Below, piece after piece: positions 9,001 to 18,800 of a DNA stretch of 64,000 bases (position 1 is its first letter; each line of letters begins with the position of its first letter). The stretch covers positions 1,472,001-1,536,000 of the forward strand of contig NZ_CP011266.1 of the NCBI RefSeq assembly GCF_001477655.1, in the 5' to 3' direction. The notes under the pieces are model-generated. The model was given only the letters and a program-made list of their open reading frames with translations. It was not told where the DNA came from and did no database searches. A program made the position numbers and the translations under genes. Source of the DNA: Methanobrevibacter millerae. GTDB taxonomy: Archaea; Methanobacteriota; Methanobacteria; Methanobacteriales; Methanobacteriaceae.

Positions 9001-11091
9001 TCCTCTTTGAGGTTCAGGTGCCACAAACACATTACCGAATGTTAAACCCGGAATTACAAAGTATTGTGTTCCATTTCTCCAAACGGTCATAATATTGCCC
9101 GGAGCATCTCCCCAACCATTCAAACCAGGCACATTCAAATCAGCCCATTGCTTTTTATATTTTAAAAAAACATCATAATCTGATTCTAAACCTGTCTTTA
9201 AATACTGTTTTAAAGATGCAACAATATTATCTAAAATTGGAACTGCCTGAGAAGTATAATTGTCCGGAAGCAATGCAATAATTTCACTATACCATTCAGT
9301 CAGCCTCTCATCCATAGGATCTGTGTAATTAATGGCTATTGCATTTCTTGATAACTCACCAATATAAGCAACAGGCCCTTCCACAACCTGTAATTTAGAG
9401 ATAGGCTGTAAATTTTCAAACCATCCTATGTATTCAGAAACCGGAAGCAAGACTACATTAGACCTATTAGCTAATTTTTCAAGTTCACCTGGAGCCCATG
9501 TAGCTACATTAATACCGCATTTAATAATCATATCTTCCAATTGGCTGGTATTTTCTGGAAGTTCACCAACATCATATCCTTCAGTTTTCAAAGCAAGCAA
9601 AAGATTATAGATACTAGTTATTGAATCCAAGTAACTTGAACCGATATTTTGTTTTCCCGGAGGATAATTATAATAGATTAATGAGATTTTTTTATCTGCA
9701 TTTTCTGTATACTTCAAATCTATCCATGAAACAATACGATTAGTTAATAAATCAATGTTTGTATCATGTGGTTTGTATCCAGAACGTTCCGCACCAGTAT
9801 TAGGGGATATTTCATGAGTTACACCACCAACAAAAGTAGCTTCAATTATACCTTGTGCTTCACCAATGGCAACATGCCACCATTTGTCACTTCTGTTTCC
9901 TGGAAGACCTGTAGTACTTAATTCCCACTCACCATTATTCACATAATCTGAGTGGACAGCTCTAAATACTTGTACTCCGGCAGTTTCAAAAAATTCAGTT
10001 ACTTTATCAAATAATGTTCCTCCAATACCATAAGCAGGCATTGAAACGATTGCATCAACATGACTTTCATATTCTGATGGATTATCTAAAAATGATTGGT
10101 AATCTGGAGCATTGGTAAAATATTCAACCATGACTTTATATTGGTCATCTGAACCTCCTGCCGCTACAACAGGAATAACATTAGCACCTTTGGATTCTAA
10201 TGATTTTATTAATGCATAATACGGTTCTAAAGAAGCACTGGATACATACATATTACTTTCAAGCAAACCAACAGTATATTTTCTTGATGAATTGAAATAC
10301 TGCTTTTTGTATTCTTCCAATGACATATATTTTTCCCTATATATACCATATTGATAGGACTGATGGAAAACCGGATTAGCATACTGGCAATTAAAACCGC
10401 AGGTATTCAATGCCCATAATATCTGATTAATTTGATTTTCTTTATCATTGCAGTCTTTATATAAAACCGCCTGATTATATTTGGAATCCACTTTATTTCC
10501 ATTCCCATTGGTCAGATAATCATTTACAGATGTGTATGATTGTCCTCTTTTTGTTGTTTGGAAATATTCATTTAAAAAGTCGGCTGTGTATGTACTATCA
10601 TCGAAGATTTTATGATAATTTATAGTAGAATTTTTAACCAAATTAAATGTTTTAAGCTGTGAAGAAGAGGATGTTTCCAATATTAAAAACATTTCTTTAT
10701 TTGACAAATTAGGATATTTTAATAACAAATTTGTAAAAACAGAATCAGCATCTGTAGTTAACCAGTTTGCCATGACAATATCACTTTTATCAACAAGTTC
10801 ATAGAGTTCATCTTCTTTCATAGTAGAAATCTGATTTGAACTTCTAACCTGAATATTAACATTTGAATAGTTATTTAACACTTCATTAGCCGCTGAATCA
10901 AAAATATTTGTTCCTCCATTATCACTAATAAGCAACATAGATTTATCATATTGATTTGAATCAGCAGAGGTAATTGTATTATTATTATCCTGTGCAAATG
11001 AAATATTTAAACTACACATAATTAAAACAATTAAAATAGCTAAAATTGCTATATACTTAAAATTAAAAGTATTAAAATTACTCCTAATTAT
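6082..11091 (-). CDS. Secreted, membrane-anchored CobN/magnesium-chelatase-H-like protein
   Basis: A CobN-type protein of about 1650-1670 residues, longer than the usual cytosolic CobN of roughly 1250-1300. The family signature GRHATHEWLPGKEVLLSS lies mid-protein. CobN inserts cobalt into corrin rings using ATP with CobS/CobT, but neither partner is present here. The N-terminus is a signal peptide ending about SFAQ. The C-terminus has a long Ser/Thr/Asn linker, one membrane span (IICVIILVGIFAIGYF) and a short basic tail, so most of the protein should be outside the cell. A His/Asp-rich loop DHDDHEHDDDE (about residues 1080-1090 from the first Met) could bind metal. The first in-frame ATG (11019) splits the signal peptide, whereas an ATA at 11091 lies 7 bases after GGAGG. 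Acting as a metal/tetrapyrrole binding protein rather than a chelatase is my inference. Confidence 0.88.
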   Translation of the reverse strand: MIRSNFNTFNFKYIAILAILIVLIMCSLNISFAQDNNNTITSADSNQYDKSMLLISDNGGTNIFDSAANEVLNNYSNVNIQVRSSNQISTMKEDELYELVDKSDIVMANWLTTDADSVFTNLLLKYPNLSNKEMFLILETSSSSQLKTFNLVKNSTINYHKIFDDSTYTADFLNEYFQTTKRGQSYTSVNDYLTNGNGNKVDSKYNQAVLYKDCNDKENQINQILWALNTCGFNCQYANPVFHQSYQYGIYREKYMSLEEYKKQYFNSSRKYTVGLLESNMYVSSASLEPYYALIKSLESKGANVIPVVAAGGSDDQYKVMVEYFTNAPDYQSFLDNPSEYESHVDAIVSMPAYGIGGTLFDKVTEFFETAGVQVFRAVHSDYVNNGEWELSTTGLPGNRSDKWWHVAIGEAQGIIEATFVGGVTHEISPNTGAERSGYKPHDTNIDLLTNRIVSWIDLKYTENADKKISLIYYNYPPGKQNIGSSYLDSITSIYNLLLALKTEGYDVGELPENTSQLEDMIIKCGINVATWAPGELEKLANRSNVVLLPVSEYIGWFENLQPISKLQVVEGPVAYIGELSRNAIAINYTDPMDERLTEWYSEIIALLPDNYTSQAVPILDNIVASLKQYLKTGLESDYDVFLKYKKQWADLNVPGLNGWGDAPGNIMTVWRNGTQYFVIPGLTFGNVFVAPEPQRGWEADSDALYHSSAVAPTHQYLAAYYYFQEYYPQSMVFVGRHATHEWLPGKEVLLSSTDYGSIVVGDTPQIYFYISDGLGEGIQAKRRGFAVMISHLTSPLAYTQLYGNLTSLANLINEYENSLNQSSKDALVSEIRHLVETNNYVHSMGISNDTFNKLSSDDVVSTVDSFIKSVQNEIYTWGLHAIGQNWTDKDIGLSVSTALSQQFTYNGVTTSLYDEIAQIKYSKKYNELNSLERDIVMNLSSDVVISLIYYSSNEVAQVLGVNSSSLIAAFDYAKLYISLIKLSVNEEINSFIDALNGKYIAPGPAGDVLDVNSLPTGGNFFHDQSQELPTAEAYEYGSVLTLLALEGLTDDTEKLVMGIWCVETARDNGALISVVLYLLGMEPIYSSSPSAGGYVQVGNDEDHDDHEHDDDEVSVGVKTRIMPSVIKLNDLTRPDGWAKKRIDVTVITSGNFRDLYSTQAILMDNAFRVALARSYMYILDNDELMNSKWAKDIEEGLDQIMASVDYYGVGGESFEENYVAKHWINDFIYYKELGYNTTYAAECAITRIFAPPNGDYGAGIAKSVSLSWTWNDTDELADFYLGRMGNMYSRFYWGETNPLVFARALNNTNDLIVSRNTNVYGVLDNDDFFDYWGGLSMTMAYVNGNTPNMNVLMYGNKNTPYTTSIEQAIAKEILTRYSNPDWISGMMQEGYSGARYISNKFLTDLLGWSVTRPEAVSNYMWDDAYDVYFNDKYGIGVSDWLKTGNNNYAFISSAGTLLTAAYEGYWKTDSATLSNVANQWAEAVIANGVACCDCSCGNIAMMQWAVDFINPDLLAKFADQIFQATNHNFFNPANFQNNPNTDSADSQTDENSGMNTTNANVKSNTTSSTLKSDSATSGFNNGDTARGIGVTSSQSATASSASEINGPENTGEEGADSSSKSYEVEKSVSSSSTTTEKSMSIQLIICVIILVGIFAIGYFRNKNKQDEF

Positions 11092-11097
11092 TTTAAA

Positions 11098-11106
11098 ACC
11101 TCCTTT
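11098..11106 (-). promoter_or_regulatory. Ribosome binding site that fixes the CobN-like start
   Basis: On the minus strand this is AAAGGAGGT. The only start-like codons at a normal distance are ATA (7 bases on, 11091) and ATT (10 bases on, 11088). There is no in-frame ATG, GTG or TTG before 11019. Confidence 0.7.
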
Positions 11107-11174
11107 GAAAAGAACTATAAAATAATCCCTTTCAGATTATATTTTGAAAATAATTATTAATATATTTAATCAAA

Positions 11175-11213
11175 GTATTACCAATTCAATAAAATCATAT
11201 AAAAAAGTATTAC
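11175..11213 (-). promoter_or_regulatory. Promoter and paired GTAATAC operators of the CobN-like gene
   Basis: On the minus strand GTAATAC copies occur at 11207-11213 and 11175-11181, with starts 32 bases apart. Between them is a TTTATATG TATA box (11196-11203). The upstream copy abuts the TATA box and the downstream copy falls near the expected transcription start. The same 32-base arrangement occurs before both DUF3344 genes. Confidence 0.7.
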
Positions 11214-11246
11214 TAAAAAAAAGAATGGATGATAAAAAATCATCCA
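11214..11246 (-). terminator. Terminator of the first DUF3344 gene
   Basis: TGGATGAT (11226-11233) and ATCATCCA (11239-11246) form a perfect 8-bp stem that includes the stop codon at 11240-11242. It is followed on the minus strand by a T-rich run (11214-11225). That run directly touches the upstream operator of the CobN-like gene, so the two genes are packed with no spare sequence. Confidence 0.75.
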
Positions 11247-14200
11247 CGAATTGAAATAGTATTTGCAATGTTTGCACCATTATAACTTGAAGTTATAATA
11301 TATTCACCGGCCATCAAATTAATATTAAGCCTTGCAACACCTGTTGAATTAGTAGTTCTGGTGTAAAATACACCATTTACATTAAATTGTATTTTTTCGT
11401 TTGCTAATGGAATACCTTTTCCATCTAACAGTTTGGCTTTAAACGAAGATCCGTCCCTATAAGACATTTTTAAATCACTGGCTGACAAAACAGGCAAAAT
11501 TTTAATATTATTTGATACCTTACAATCACCATATTCTGCGGTAATTATATAATCACCAGGTTGCAAGTTAAGATTAAGTTTAGCAATGCCTGATTCATTA
11601 GTTGTGCGAGTATAGAATACTCCATTAATATTGAATTTTACATCGATACCTTTACCAACAGCTTTACCATCATCACCAATAATTTTAACAGTATACTGGC
11701 TTGCATTCCTATAATATTTAGTCAAGTCATTATTTTCAACAATCTTTGATATGACTTCAATATTATTAGCTGCATTTTCACCAGTTACACTATTTGTTGC
11801 TGTGATAACATATTCTCCTTTAGGTAAATTAATATTTAATTTTGCAAGACCTTTATCACCATTTATAGATCTAGTATACAATACACCATTAATATTGAAT
11901 TGAACTTCAGTTCCATCAGCCAAATATTTTCCTGTTGAATCTCTAAATGTGGCATAATATTGAGTTCCATTTCTGAAAACTTTAACAACATCAGTACCGT
12001 TTACAGTTGGTTTAATAATTACTTTAGATGTTATTTTAGCAGAATTATATTTTTTACTGCCATTAAATGCAATATCGGCATCATATTCATTACTTCCTAA
12101 ACCTAAAGCAATAGAAACGACACCATTTTTATCAGTTTGACGATTATAACTTACTCCATTTAATTTAATGGAAATTGATTCATTACTAATAGGATTACCT
12201 GCATAATCTTTAAGATAAACATATAATCTTTCAGACCCTTTGTAATATTTTTGAACATCAGGAGAAGTTAAATTAACTGATTTGTTATCTTTTACTTTGA
12301 CATTAACATCATTGCTGGTTGGATTATATTTATCATCACCGGAGTAATTTACTATAAATTTATAATCACCAACATCCAAATTGGAAATAACAAAAGTTGC
12401 TTTTCCATTTTTAATTGAAATAGTTGAATTGTTCAAAGTTACATTACCTGTAGCATCTTGAGGCAGTACCACATCAATGTTTACATTTTCACCAACAGTG
12501 ATATCTTCAGCACTTAAATTTAATTGAGGAGTAATTTTTTCAAATTCTACAACTAAAATATCATGTAATGATAAAATGGTAGATCCTGTAGCCTGGAAAT
12601 ATATTTTATTGGATTTCAATATGGAATTAGTCATATCAATTAAATGATAATTTAATGAATTACTTGTACCATTCCAAATATTATTATATCCTTTTTCATT
12701 TACCACAACATTAGCTTCACCAGCCTGTGCACCTGCAGCAAATACATATAATGTAGATTTAATTGAGTCATCAGAATTAACATCCATAAATGTGTATGAT
12801 CCGGATTCAATATTTGCAGGTTTGGATAATAAATCAGCATTTTCAGCAATATAAACCAATTTATAAGTAGTGCTTTTACTGTTATCAGTCAATAAAACCA
12901 AAGATGGAGGATAAACAGCACTTCCACCAGCATCCTTATTTAAAACCAACTTATTAGCACCAGATTTAACCAAAGCAGTAACATTATAAACAACCAAACC
13001 ATAACCGTACCTACCATAAGTACCTAGATTAGACTGGTCACGATAATTAGCAACAGGAGCAATGGTCTTACCATTAAATGCAATATTCCAAGAATTAAAG
13101 TCACCAGAAGCTACTTTATCCCAATTATAAGAAATATAAAGCAAAGCTTCAACAACACCAGAATCTTTAACATTAAATGTACTCTCAAGACCAGTGGCGC
13201 TGCTGCCGGCATAAACAGAATCATCCTGAGTCAAAACAACAACATCACCAGTAATATTATAAACACGATTAACAGTACCATTAAAAGCAGGATAAGCCAA
13301 ATCCTTACCTAAATTACCATTATATAAAACATTGAAAGAAGCACTAGTGGAATTTAAAACATTATCAAACTTATCCACAATCAAAAGAGTATAATCCTCT
13401 TTTTTATTTTTTTCACCATTAACCGTAGATTTATCAATTGGCCTAATTGTTTTATCAACAAAGGTAACTTTTCCAGTTGAATTATATTTGAGAGACAAAT
13501 CACTGGATGCTATTTCTTTACCGCCAGCCAATAATTTTACGCTACCATCAAATGCCTTATTACCATTAACAATATCAACGGTTAAAGTATTATTAACTCC
13601 AGCAAAAACAGTGTTTGCATATGGAGGTGTAATTGTTGCTGAAATTGTATTAAACTCCAATGATTTTTCACAGACAATAATTTGATGCAATGCCAAAATT
13701 GTTGAACCAGTAGCCTGGAAGTAAATTTTATTATTATTTTTAATATCATCAGTTGAATTAATCATGAAATAATTTAATGAATTGCTAGTTCCAGTCCAAA
13801 TGTCATTATATGATTTATCGTTGATAATTATATTTCCTTCACCTGATTGTGCACTGGCAGCAAATACATATAATGTAGATTTAATTAAATCAGTTGTATC
13901 AACATCCATAAATGTGTATGACCCTGATTCAATATTTGTAGGTTTGGATAACAAATCAGCATTTTCAGCAATATAAACCGTTTTAAAAGTTTTATTTTCA
14001 TCATTATTAGTTAATAAAACTAAAGATGGAGGATAAACAGCACTGCCACCAGCATCCTTATTTAAAACCAACTTATTAGCACCAGATTTAACCAAAGCAG
14101 TAACATTATAAACAACTAAACCATAACCATATCTTCCATAAGTACCCAGATTAGACTGGTCACGATAATTAGCAACAGGATTAACTAAAACATTATTAAA

Positions 14201-15661
14201 AGAAACTTTCCAAGAATTAAAATCACCAGAAGCTATTTTATCCCAATTATAAGAAACATAAAGCAAAGCCTCAACAACATCAGAATCTTTAACATCAAAA
14301 GTACTCTCAAGGCCAGCAGCACTGCTTCCAGCATAAACAGAATCATCCTGAGTCAAAACAACAACATCACCAGCAATATTATAAACACGATTAACAGTAC
14401 CATTAAAAGCAGGATAAGCCAAATCCTTACCTAAATTTCCATTATATAATACAGCATAAGAGACATCTGTTGAATTAACTATATTACCTGCACTATCTTC
14501 AATAACTAATGTATACTTTTCATAATTATTTTTTGCTCCATTTACAGTGTTGGCAGTTACGGGTCTGATTTTTGAATCAATGAAATATAATTTTTGATTT
14601 ATTCCATTTTTTAAACTAATTTGTTCATTGAAAACTAAATTTTTATTATTATATAATTTAACAGTTGCATTCAAATCTTGACTTGATTTAACGTTTATTG
14701 TCAAATTGTTCTGAACACCTGCATAAATAGTGTCCTTATATTGTGGAGTTATACCTGAAGTTACAGTAAGATATGATTTAACAACCTTTAATAATTGAAC
14801 ATTTGATTTAAAAGAACCATAACCATTTGTAGACGCCTTATATGAAAAATTAGTGTCTTGTCTTATTTGAAAATTATTTGTAATGTTCCATATATCATCT
14901 ATAAAATAACTTCCTGTCTTTTCATAAATCGGGTCATAAATCAACTTATTATTAATCCGAGATAATGCATTATAAGTAGATAAACCAATATTTTCAAAAG
15001 TTACTTCATCATATTCTCCGTCGAAATCTTTAGTATTAATTAAATTAGAACGCGTGGATTGAGTCCATGACTGTCCAATATTTAACCAATAATTGATTTT
15101 ATCATCATCTCCATCATCATAAATCAATATTATTGATATTAACTTTATTCTAGCATCAAAATTATAACCATCTTTTCTTGTATTTTCCACAGAAACAGTG
15201 ATTTTATCACCTGCAGATAAATTCTTAACTTTTTCAGTTATGTTAAAAACAGATTGATAATCAGAATATTGTTTTGTAGTATGATTATTCACTACATAAA
15301 CTAAAGGATCATTAGTCATACTAAATTCACTATATAAATCTTCATAGCCCAATACTTCAAATCCGTTTGATGTATTTAATGTTATATTAGAGTATAAAGC
15401 ATAAGTAGGAGCACCGCTCCCAGAGTACGAATTTACAATTGCATAAGCCGATTTAATTTCATCAACATTATCCGGAATTATATATTCAACACTTCCAGAT
15501 GTTTTCCAAGGATTTGCACTTTCAATATGCGCATCCCCTGATACAGTTCCAGTTTCAACTAATTCCATAGCAGGTGCCTCATCAGCAAATGCTACACCTA
15601 CTGTCATTATAATCAAAAATGAAACCAATAAACATAATAAAAAATTATTTCTAAATTTCAT
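11240..15661 (-). CDS. Giant secreted DUF3344/Ig-like surface protein, 1473 aa
   Basis: The signal peptide is residues 1-26 (ends GVAFA). There follow three related units of the type I recognise as DUF3344. The first covers about residues 35-290 and contains NSYSGSG. The second and third start near 405 and 780 with NGNLGKDLAYP and are separated by linker domains containing YAGVQNNLT or FAGVNNTLT. An Ig-like domain follows at about 1040-1125 (YSGDDKYNPTSND). Last come four C-terminal modules of about 85 residues, each with an F/L-NGV-YTR core, that are shared with three other proteins here. The protein is Asn/Thr-rich with many N-x-S/T sites and has no membrane anchor, so the C-terminal modules probably hold it to the pseudomurein wall. 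It sits between the CobN-like gene and a second DUF3344 gene and shares their operator. Binding of a ligand for the CobN/ExbB system is inference. Confidence 0.88.
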   Translation of the reverse strand: MKFRNNFLLCLLVSFLIIMTVGVAFADEAPAMELVETGTVSGDAHIESANPWKTSGSVEYIIPDNVDEIKSAYAIVNSYSGSGAPTYALYSNITLNTSNGFEVLGYEDLYSEFSMTNDPLVYVVNNHTTKQYSDYQSVFNITEKVKNLSAGDKITVSVENTRKDGYNFDARIKLISIILIYDDGDDDKINYWLNIGQSWTQSTRSNLINTKDFDGEYDEVTFENIGLSTYNALSRINNKLIYDPIYEKTGSYFIDDIWNITNNFQIRQDTNFSYKASTNGYGSFKSNVQLLKVVKSYLTVTSGITPQYKDTIYAGVQNNLTINVKSSQDLNATVKLYNNKNLVFNEQISLKNGINQKLYFIDSKIRPVTANTVNGAKNNYEKYTLVIEDSAGNIVNSTDVSYAVLYNGNLGKDLAYPAFNGTVNRVYNIAGDVVVLTQDDSVYAGSSAAGLESTFDVKDSDVVEALLYVSYNWDKIASGDFNSWKVSFNNVLVNPVANYRDQSNLGTYGRYGYGLVVYNVTALVKSGANKLVLNKDAGGSAVYPPSLVLLTNNDENKTFKTVYIAENADLLSKPTNIESGSYTFMDVDTTDLIKSTLYVFAASAQSGEGNIIINDKSYNDIWTGTSNSLNYFMINSTDDIKNNNKIYFQATGSTILALHQIIVCEKSLEFNTISATITPPYANTVFAGVNNTLTVDIVNGNKAFDGSVKLLAGGKEIASSDLSLKYNSTGKVTFVDKTIRPIDKSTVNGEKNKKEDYTLLIVDKFDNVLNSTSASFNVLYNGNLGKDLAYPAFNGTVNRVYNITGDVVVLTQDDSVYAGSSATGLESTFNVKDSGVVEALLYISYNWDKVASGDFNSWNIAFNGKTIAPVANYRDQSNLGTYGRYGYGLVVYNVTALVKSGANKLVLNKDAGGSAVYPPSLVLLTDNSKSTTYKLVYIAENADLLSKPANIESGSYTFMDVNSDDSIKSTLYVFAAGAQAGEANVVVNEKGYNNIWNGTSNSLNYHLIDMTNSILKSNKIYFQATGSTILSLHDILVVEFEKITPQLNLSAEDITVGENVNIDVVLPQDATGNVTLNNSTISIKNGKATFVISNLDVGDYKFIVNYSGDDKYNPTSNDVNVKVKDNKSVNLTSPDVQKYYKGSERLYVYLKDYAGNPISNESISIKLNGVSYNRQTDKNGVVSIALGLGSNEYDADIAFNGSKKYNSAKITSKVIIKPTVNGTDVVKVFRNGTQYYATFRDSTGKYLADGTEVQFNINGVLYTRSINGDKGLAKLNINLPKGEYVITATNSVTGENAANNIEVISKIVENNDLTKYYRNASQYTVKIIGDDGKAVGKGIDVKFNINGVFYTRTTNESGIAKLNLNLQPGDYIITAEYGDCKVSNNIKILPVLSASDLKMSYRDGSSFKAKLLDGKGIPLANEKIQFNVNGVFYTRTTNSTGVARLNINLMAGEYIITSSYNGANIANTISIRG
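12540..14412 (-). repeat. In-frame internal duplication with 1122-base period
   Basis: The second and third DUF3344 units are repeated at DNA level. For example GGATAAGCCAAATCC begins at 13290 and again at 14412, a period of 1122 bases (374 codons), with long nearly identical stretches between. The copy nearer the C-terminus is incomplete and ends where the Ig-like domain starts, near 12540. Confidence 0.8.
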
Positions 15662-15728
15662 TTATTATACACCTATCAAATAATGTATAATAAAAAGTTT
15701 AAAAAAATAATATATAAACATAGTTAAA

Positions 15729-15767
15729 GTATTACTATACTGTTAAATTTTATAAAAAAAGTATTAC
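15729..15767 (-). promoter_or_regulatory. Promoter and paired GTAATAC operators of the first DUF3344 gene
   Basis: On the minus strand GTAATAC occurs at 15761-15767 and 15729-15735, with starts exactly 32 bases apart. A TTTTATAAA TATA box lies between them (about 15748-15756). Layout and flanking T/A runs match those before the CobN-like gene. Confidence 0.72.
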
Positions 15768-15803
15768 TAAAAAAATAAAAAGTGAATGAAGCTAATCATT
15801 CAC
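15767..15803 (-). terminator. Terminator of the second DUF3344 gene
   Basis: GTGAATGA (15782-15789) and TCATTCAC (15796-15803) form a perfect 8-bp stem with a 6-base loop, just after the stop codon (15805-15807). A T-rich run follows on the minus strand (15767-15781), again touching the operator of the next gene. Confidence 0.75.
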
Positions 15804-15804
15804 A

Positions 15805-18800
15805 TTAAGCAGATACAGTTACAGTGTTTGCGATGTTTGCACCATTATAGCTTGAAGTTATAATGTACTGACCTGCCTGTAAGTTAATATTTAGTTTTGC
15901 CTGACCTGAAGAGTCAGTAACTCTGTTGTAGAAAACACCATTGATGTTAAACTGAATAGTTTGACTAGCATATGCCTTACCTTGACCGTCAACGAGAGTT
16001 GCAACGAATTTTGTTCCGTCACGGTATTTCATTGAAATGTCTTTTGCGGACAATACAGGCAATACTTTAATCTTGTTTGAAACTTTACAGTTTTTATATT
16101 CCGCAGTGATGATGTAGTCTCCAGGCGGCAAGTTCAAGTTGAGTTTTGCAATTCCTGATTCGTTGGTTTGACGAGTGTAGAATACACCATTGATGTTGAA
16201 TGTTACGCTTTCACCAGCGCCGACAGCTTTACCGTCATCACCAATGACTTTAACTGTGTATTGTGTTGCATTTCTGTAGTATTTGGTAATATCTCTGTTT
16301 TCTATGAGTCTTGCTATGATAGTAATGTTGTTTGCTGCATTTTCACCAGTTTCAGGATTCATTGCAGTAATCACATAACTACCTTGCCCCAAGTTGAGGT
16401 TCAATTTAGCTAAACCTTCATTACCAGATATTTTACGTTCATACATTACACCATTGATGTTAAATGTTACAACAGTTCCTTCTTTAAGGTAGTTACCTTC
16501 ACTGTCACGGAAAGTAGCATAGTATTGAGTTGCGTTTCTAAAGACTTTAACAACATCAGTACCGTTAACGGTAGACAATATAGTAACGACTGAATTAATA
16601 GTCTTGTTATCAACAGTTACAGTAGCATTGTAAACACCACTGTTCAATGACAATCCAATACTTGTTGTACCATCAGCTTTAGTAGTTCTGTCGTATTTTT
16701 GACCGTTAATAACAATAGTAACAGACTTGTTAGCAACAGGATTACCTTCACTGTCTGTTACATTTACAACAAATCTTTCAGATCCGCCATAGTATTTGGT
16801 TACGTCAGGAGCGGAGACGATATCTGATTTGTCAGCCTCTTCAACTTCGTAAGGAATATCTTTTGAAGCAGGGTTGTATTTATCATCACCTGAGTATGTT
16901 ACATGAGCTGTGTAGTTTCCAGGTCTTAAACCAGGAATAGAAATAGTTGCAGTACCGTTTACAACAGGAGCAGTGTATGGATTGCCCTCAACAACAGCAG
17001 TCACATTACCTGTAGAATCTTTAGGTAAGTTTACAGTAATTGTAGAGTTTTCATCTTCAACTGCCTTATCTGCAACAACATCCATAGTAGCATTCTCCTT
17101 AGAAGGAACAGGTTCTTCTTTTGGATTAACTGTTATTGTTACATTATCTTCTGCAGGGTTATACTTATCATCACCGGAATAAACAACAGGCAAAGTAGTA
17201 TTACCAACAGCTAAACCAGAAACAGGAACACTAGCAGTACCATTAACCACAGGAACAGTAGTATTGCCAACAGTCACATTACCAGTAGCATCTTCAGGTA
17301 AAACCACAACAACAACAGCATCTTCACCATCACTAACAGGATCAGCAGTAATATTCATAGTAACATTTTCTTTAGAAGGAACTGGTTCCTCCTTAGCATT
17401 TACAGTTAATGTAGAGTTTGCAGTTGCATTATTGAAATTATCATCACCAGCATAAGCTAAATCAATAGTATAGTTTCCTTTACTTAAATCAGGAATTACA
17501 AATATGACTTTACCATCAGTTAATGAATCTGTTTTTGTAATATTACCGACAGTTATTGTTACATCACCAGTAGCATTTTCTACAGTTACTGTAATTGTAG
17601 CGTTTTCTCCTTCTGTTATTTCAGGAGCATCAATGACAATTGTAGCATTTTGTTTAATGACTTCCGGAATAATATTTTCCACAACAACCATTTGTTGTAA
17701 TGCTAAAATAGTAGCACCGGTTGATTCAAAGTAGATTTTGATATTTCCTGAAGTTACATTTGCAATGAATGCTTCAACAGAGTTAGATGTTCCATTCCAA
17801 ACGTCAGTATTAGTTTCACCATTTATAATCAAGTTTCCTTCACCAGATTGTGCACTTGCAGCAAAGACAAATAAAGTAGCATTGCCATCAATCACATCAA
17901 AGATGGTGTTAAATCCAGCATCCAAATTCTTATTGTTAGATTTAGATAACAAATCAGCTTCTTCCAATATATAAACAGTTTTTTCAATTGAACTATTTTC
18001 AGCATTAGTTAAAACTATTAAAGTGCTTGGATAAACAGCAGCATTACCTTTAGTCTTATTTAAAACAAAGGTATTTACACCATCAACAACTAAACCAGTT
18101 ACATTATAAACAACTAAACCGTAACCATATTTACCATAGTTACCTAGGTTAGACTGATCTCTGTAACTAGCAATAGGAGTGATAGTTTGACCGTTGAATG
18201 TAGTAATCCAAGTATTGAAGTCACCATTTGCGATTTTATCCCAGTTATATGAAACATAAAGCAATGCATCACTGACAACATCATCATTTAAAGCAACATC
18301 AAACACATCAGTTCTGTTTGTTGCAGCACCTGCACTATATTCTTCAGTAGTCACTACAATAACATCACCAGTGACAGTGAATTCTCTTAATGTGGAGTTA
18401 GCATTAGGATATTCGAAGTCTTTTCCTAAATTACCATTGTATAAAACAACAACAGTATAATTGCTTTCATCAATAATGATACCTTCATCATTTTCAACTA
18501 TTACAGTATAATTTACTTTCTCATTATTATTTCCGTTAACAGTGTTTTCGGTTACTGGTCTTATTGTTGAATCAATAATGTTTAAAGTGTAGGACTCATT
18601 TGCATCATATTTGGCAATGGTTTCACTACCAATCTCTTCATCACCAATTAAAACACGGACAACAACATTTTCAGCAGAAATTCCAGTATTTTTAACGGTT
18701 AAAGTTAAATTATTGACAACACCTGCATAAATAGTGTTGGCATACTCAGTTTTTAGTGAAGTTTCAGCACCAGGTAACTCCTTAGCTCTTGTTACTACCA

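Noticed and set aside
6082-11091. A standard cytosolic cobaltochelatase role for the CobN-like protein
   Set aside because: It has a signal peptide and C-terminal membrane anchor, no CobS/CobT or ChlI/ChlD partner genes nearby, and ATP would not be available outside the cell.
16168-16413. An open plus-strand frame of 81 residues whose translation resembles that of another frame at 37964-38209
   Set aside because: Both are antisense to the shared C-terminal modules of the giant proteins. Their similarity follows from the conserved coding strand, and neither has a ribosome site.
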